Assembly: GCF_000485595.1 (NCBI RefSeq)
Contig: NW_014577116.1
Span: 315,041-345,615 of the forward strand
Reading direction: 5' to 3'
DNA from: Priapulus caudatus
Taxonomy: Eukaryota > Priapulida > Priapulimorpha > Priapulimorphida > Priapulidae
DNA: 30,575 nucleotides
Part shown: positions 29,601 to 30,575 of the stretch, in pieces
Layout of the letters: every line of letters begins with the position of its first letter
Numbering within the stretch: position 1 is the stretch's first letter
The notes under the pieces: generated by a model
What the model was told of the DNA's origin: nothing
Database searches by the model: none
What the model saw: only the letters and a program-made list of their open reading frames with translations
Made by a program: the position numbers and the translations under genes

Positions 29601-30058
29601 TAGCATTATGAATCGGAATTTCGTTCATCCAGCTGGCAGCGCACGTAAAATAAATCATGTCATCGACATGTCAGTGTTTTATTGGCATTCATGACATTTG
29701 TCATTATTAACCCCTGATTTTATTGACTACGCTGTGGTCACAATTAGCGAGCGGAGTGAGTTAGCTAGGAAGGAGCCCGAAGGCGGCTTCAGCTAATTTC
29801 CGCCTGACCCACATCATACACTAATTGCTGCCGGAAACATACCATTATATTTCCGAACGTGCCGAGAACTATCATCACGATCAACATTGCAATTAGCAGA
29901 GATGTAAGTACGATATGTTCGGTGAGAGGATCCAGAAAGTCCACGTTGTTTTCGCTAGCGGTTGGATTGCTGACCGCCGTACTGCTGTTGGTATAGTTGT
30001 AGACGTCGGGGACGACAACTGTTGTCGGCGATGCTGTAGCCATTGTGTAAACATGCAA
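24018..30058 (-). CDS. Class A G-protein-coupled receptor, melatonin/GPR84/Tre1-like, complete (gene-level entry)
   Basis: Four exons (29843-30058, 27789-27906, 27245-27365, 24018-24726) join in phases 0, 1 and 2 into 387 residues ending TAG. The N-terminus is extracellular, with N-glycosylation sequons at N21 and N24. TM1 carries GTFGN (N70), TM2 LAIAD (D98), and TM3 C127 and NRY (151-153). TM4 has W179 and the second extracellular loop C205, which would pair with C127. The third loop is long and basic (about 243-275). TM6 reads CWGSY (288-292) and TM7 NFILY (324-328). An amphipathic helix and C344, a possible palmitoylation site, follow. NRY and the TM2/TM3 pattern place it near the melatonin, GPR84 and Tre1/moody receptors. 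The ligand cannot be told from sequence. Translation could start at M1 or M6. Confidence 0.92.
25140..25370. repeat. Alternating purine-pyrimidine tract
   Basis: Irregular mixture of GTGCGCATGCGTGTACGTGC-like words, rich in CG and GTAC. The open frames with MCACVYVRACEY-like text are repeat artefacts. Confidence 0.8.
26050..26540. repeat. TCG/CGA-rich degenerate repeat block
   Basis: The left part (26068-26155) has a 33-bp tandem unit (GTCGATGTCGTCGTC plus TTTCGTTAGCGTCAT), about 2.5 copies. The right part (26290-26540) is CGACGA-rich, the opposite strand polarity. The serine- and threonine-rich open frames are products of this. Confidence 0.75.
27063..27240. repeat. Alternating tract with TACATG repeats next to exon 3 donor
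   Basis: CACACG/CGCGCG/TACGTA words, then several tandem GTACAT units at about 27190-27230. It ends within 10 bp of the receptor exon 3 donor. Confidence 0.8.
27245..27365 (-). CDS. Receptor exon 3: TM2 end, ECL1 and TM3
   Basis: It encodes MGYKFFHRYHTLCDVVAVV, then the TM3 helix ending TIAIN plus two bases of an arginine codon. The 25-residue spacing from C127 to R152 fits 3.25-3.50. The donor is GTAAGT. Splitting the R of (D/N)RY is a common class A intron position. Confidence 0.93.
27366..27788. other. Receptor intron 2, no feature seen
   Basis: 423 bp, AT-rich, with no repeat or coding signal beyond short AAATAAAT words near 27740. Confidence 0.7.
27789..27906 (-). CDS. Receptor exon 2: ICL1 and TM2
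   Basis: After a TATCCAAG acceptor it encodes IIMAVCISKKLRTPSNLL, then IANLAIADIGVAALVNPF. The KKLRTPSN loop and LAIAD are hallmarks of class A receptors. The donor is GTAAGC and the exit is phase 1. Confidence 0.93.
28515..28832. repeat. Duplicated unit A-B-A' in receptor intron 1
   Basis: A (28515-28570, GTGGTTACTTTTTACTAG to TCAATCTTTGT) recurs almost exactly as A' (28777-28832). Between them B (28590-28773) includes GTGGAAGCATTACACC, a (GA)n and CAGCTGGCAGCGCACG. Confidence 0.92.
28833..29363. repeat. 530-bp pyrimidine-rich strand
   Basis: The + strand is dominated by C and T in irregular CTTCC/TCTACC/CCTCCT words without a fixed period. Two long + strand open frames (28805-29350 and 28852-29364) exist only because purine-containing stop codons are rare. 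Neither resembles a protein. Confidence 0.85.
29449..29655. repeat. Second copy of unit B (B') with longer (GA)n
   Basis: Matches 28590-28773 end to end (CTTCAGTATTAGTGGAAG to GCGCACGTAAAATAAAT). The (GA)n is longer and there are a few substitutions, for example GGGCTAGAG against GGGCGAGAG. Confidence 0.93.
29843..30058 (-). CDS. Receptor exon 1: N-terminus and TM1
   Basis: ATG at 30058, or the in-frame ATG at 30043. It encodes a serine/threonine-rich extracellular tail, then TM1 (IVLTSLLIAMLIVMIVLGTF) and GNIM. The donor GTATGT begins at 29842 reading leftward. The phase-0 exit joins exon 2 as GNIM-IIMAV. Confidence 0.9.
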
Positions 30059-30575
30059 TCAACTGAAATGCGAAAAAAATTCAAAGCTTTTACTCACGTT
30101 CGCGATAAATGTTTGCTTATATGTACGTAAACACCCTATAGTGCTCTCCTTTTCACTCATCGTTACCGTATTTTTTCCGTACTTTCCGTTAGAGGCACTT
30201 TCAAGTAAAAAACGGACATGTATACGCGTTTTTTCCTCTTATAGACACCTTTATTCAGAGATATTCCAAACATTTTTTATCTCCGTTTAAAAAAAGTCCG
30301 TTGTTAATTTAAAAAACATTCTTTTTAAAACAACTACAATTATATAATCAACGTTCTTTTTCATCACAATCTATACAATGTCATGTGAATCCTCGTACAT
30401 CTCTGCACACGTCTTGCTTTATATATTTTTATTTGTGTCGCTGTTCCTTACATGCTGTGTTACCAGCGTTACAATACTGACTAGAGCACTCGGAGAGCGC
30501 AGACCTCCGCCAAGGCAGCTCAATTCTGAAAGGCAGTGACTGTAAAAAAATTTTATTAATTAATTAATTAATTAA
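30059..30575. other. Region upstream of the receptor start
   Basis: 517 bp that should hold the receptor 5' leader and promoter (- strand). It is AT-rich, with no convincing TATA box placed for the start, and ends in a TTAA tandem repeat (about 30548-30575). Confidence 0.5.

Larger units (their letters stand above)
27907..29842. other. Receptor intron 1
   Basis: 1.9 kb. The left 600 bp show nothing I can name. The rest is a nested duplication with (GA)n tracts and a 530-bp pyrimidine-rich segment, listed separately. Confidence 0.7.

Noticed and set aside
30478-30540. CGGAGAGCGCAGACCTCCGC-like GC-rich word near the right edge
   Set aside because: It looks like the edge of a dispersed repeat, but only part is in the window and I cannot assign a family.

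Overview
This is a eukaryotic, almost certainly invertebrate animal, genomic window. Its exons are short and separated by GT-AG introns, simple repeats are abundant, and the two protein-coding genes belong to animal families. Residue similarity suggests an early-branching or other marine invertebrate, but the sequence alone does not fix the phylum. No bacterial, viral or CRISPR features were seen.

Left and centre, + strand: the 3' part of an ALS2 (alsin) orthologue. I could chain 16 exons with matching intron phases and no internal stop (264-333 through 18549-18596). They give the last ~691 residues: the end of the PH domain, eight MORN repeats, a linker, and the VPS9 (Rab5-family exchange factor) domain to the stop codon. 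Exons 14 and 15 are each readable in only one of two copies of a duplicated block.

The block at 7140-14793 is repeated at 14819-23092 across a run of 25 Ns. The two copies differ mostly by small indels and are best read as two unmerged alleles, or two noisy assemblies, of one locus. Each copy holds ALS2 exon 14, a ~28-bp minisatellite, exon 15, a C-rich intron tract, exon 16, a hairpin-forming inverted repeat and simple repeats. The second copy also carries ~1.6 kb of extra sequence: a LINE reverse-transcriptase remnant and a (CT)n tract between two diverged ~500-bp direct repeats. The first copy looks like the product of recombination between those two repeats.

Right, - strand: a complete four-exon class A (rhodopsin-like) G-protein-coupled receptor of 387 aa (30058 down to 24018). 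It resembles the melatonin/GPR84/Tre1-type group: NRY replaces DRY, and the usual prolines of TM6 and TM7 are absent. The two genes converge tail to tail. The receptor introns hold alternating purine-pyrimidine tracts, a CGA/TCG-rich block and a nested duplication around a 530-bp pyrimidine-rich strand.

Nothing here amounts to a new multi-gene system. The most informative observations are the allelic or assembly duplication with its recombination signature, a minisatellite in register with a splice donor, a decayed partial exon duplication in ALS2, and the unusual receptor motifs.
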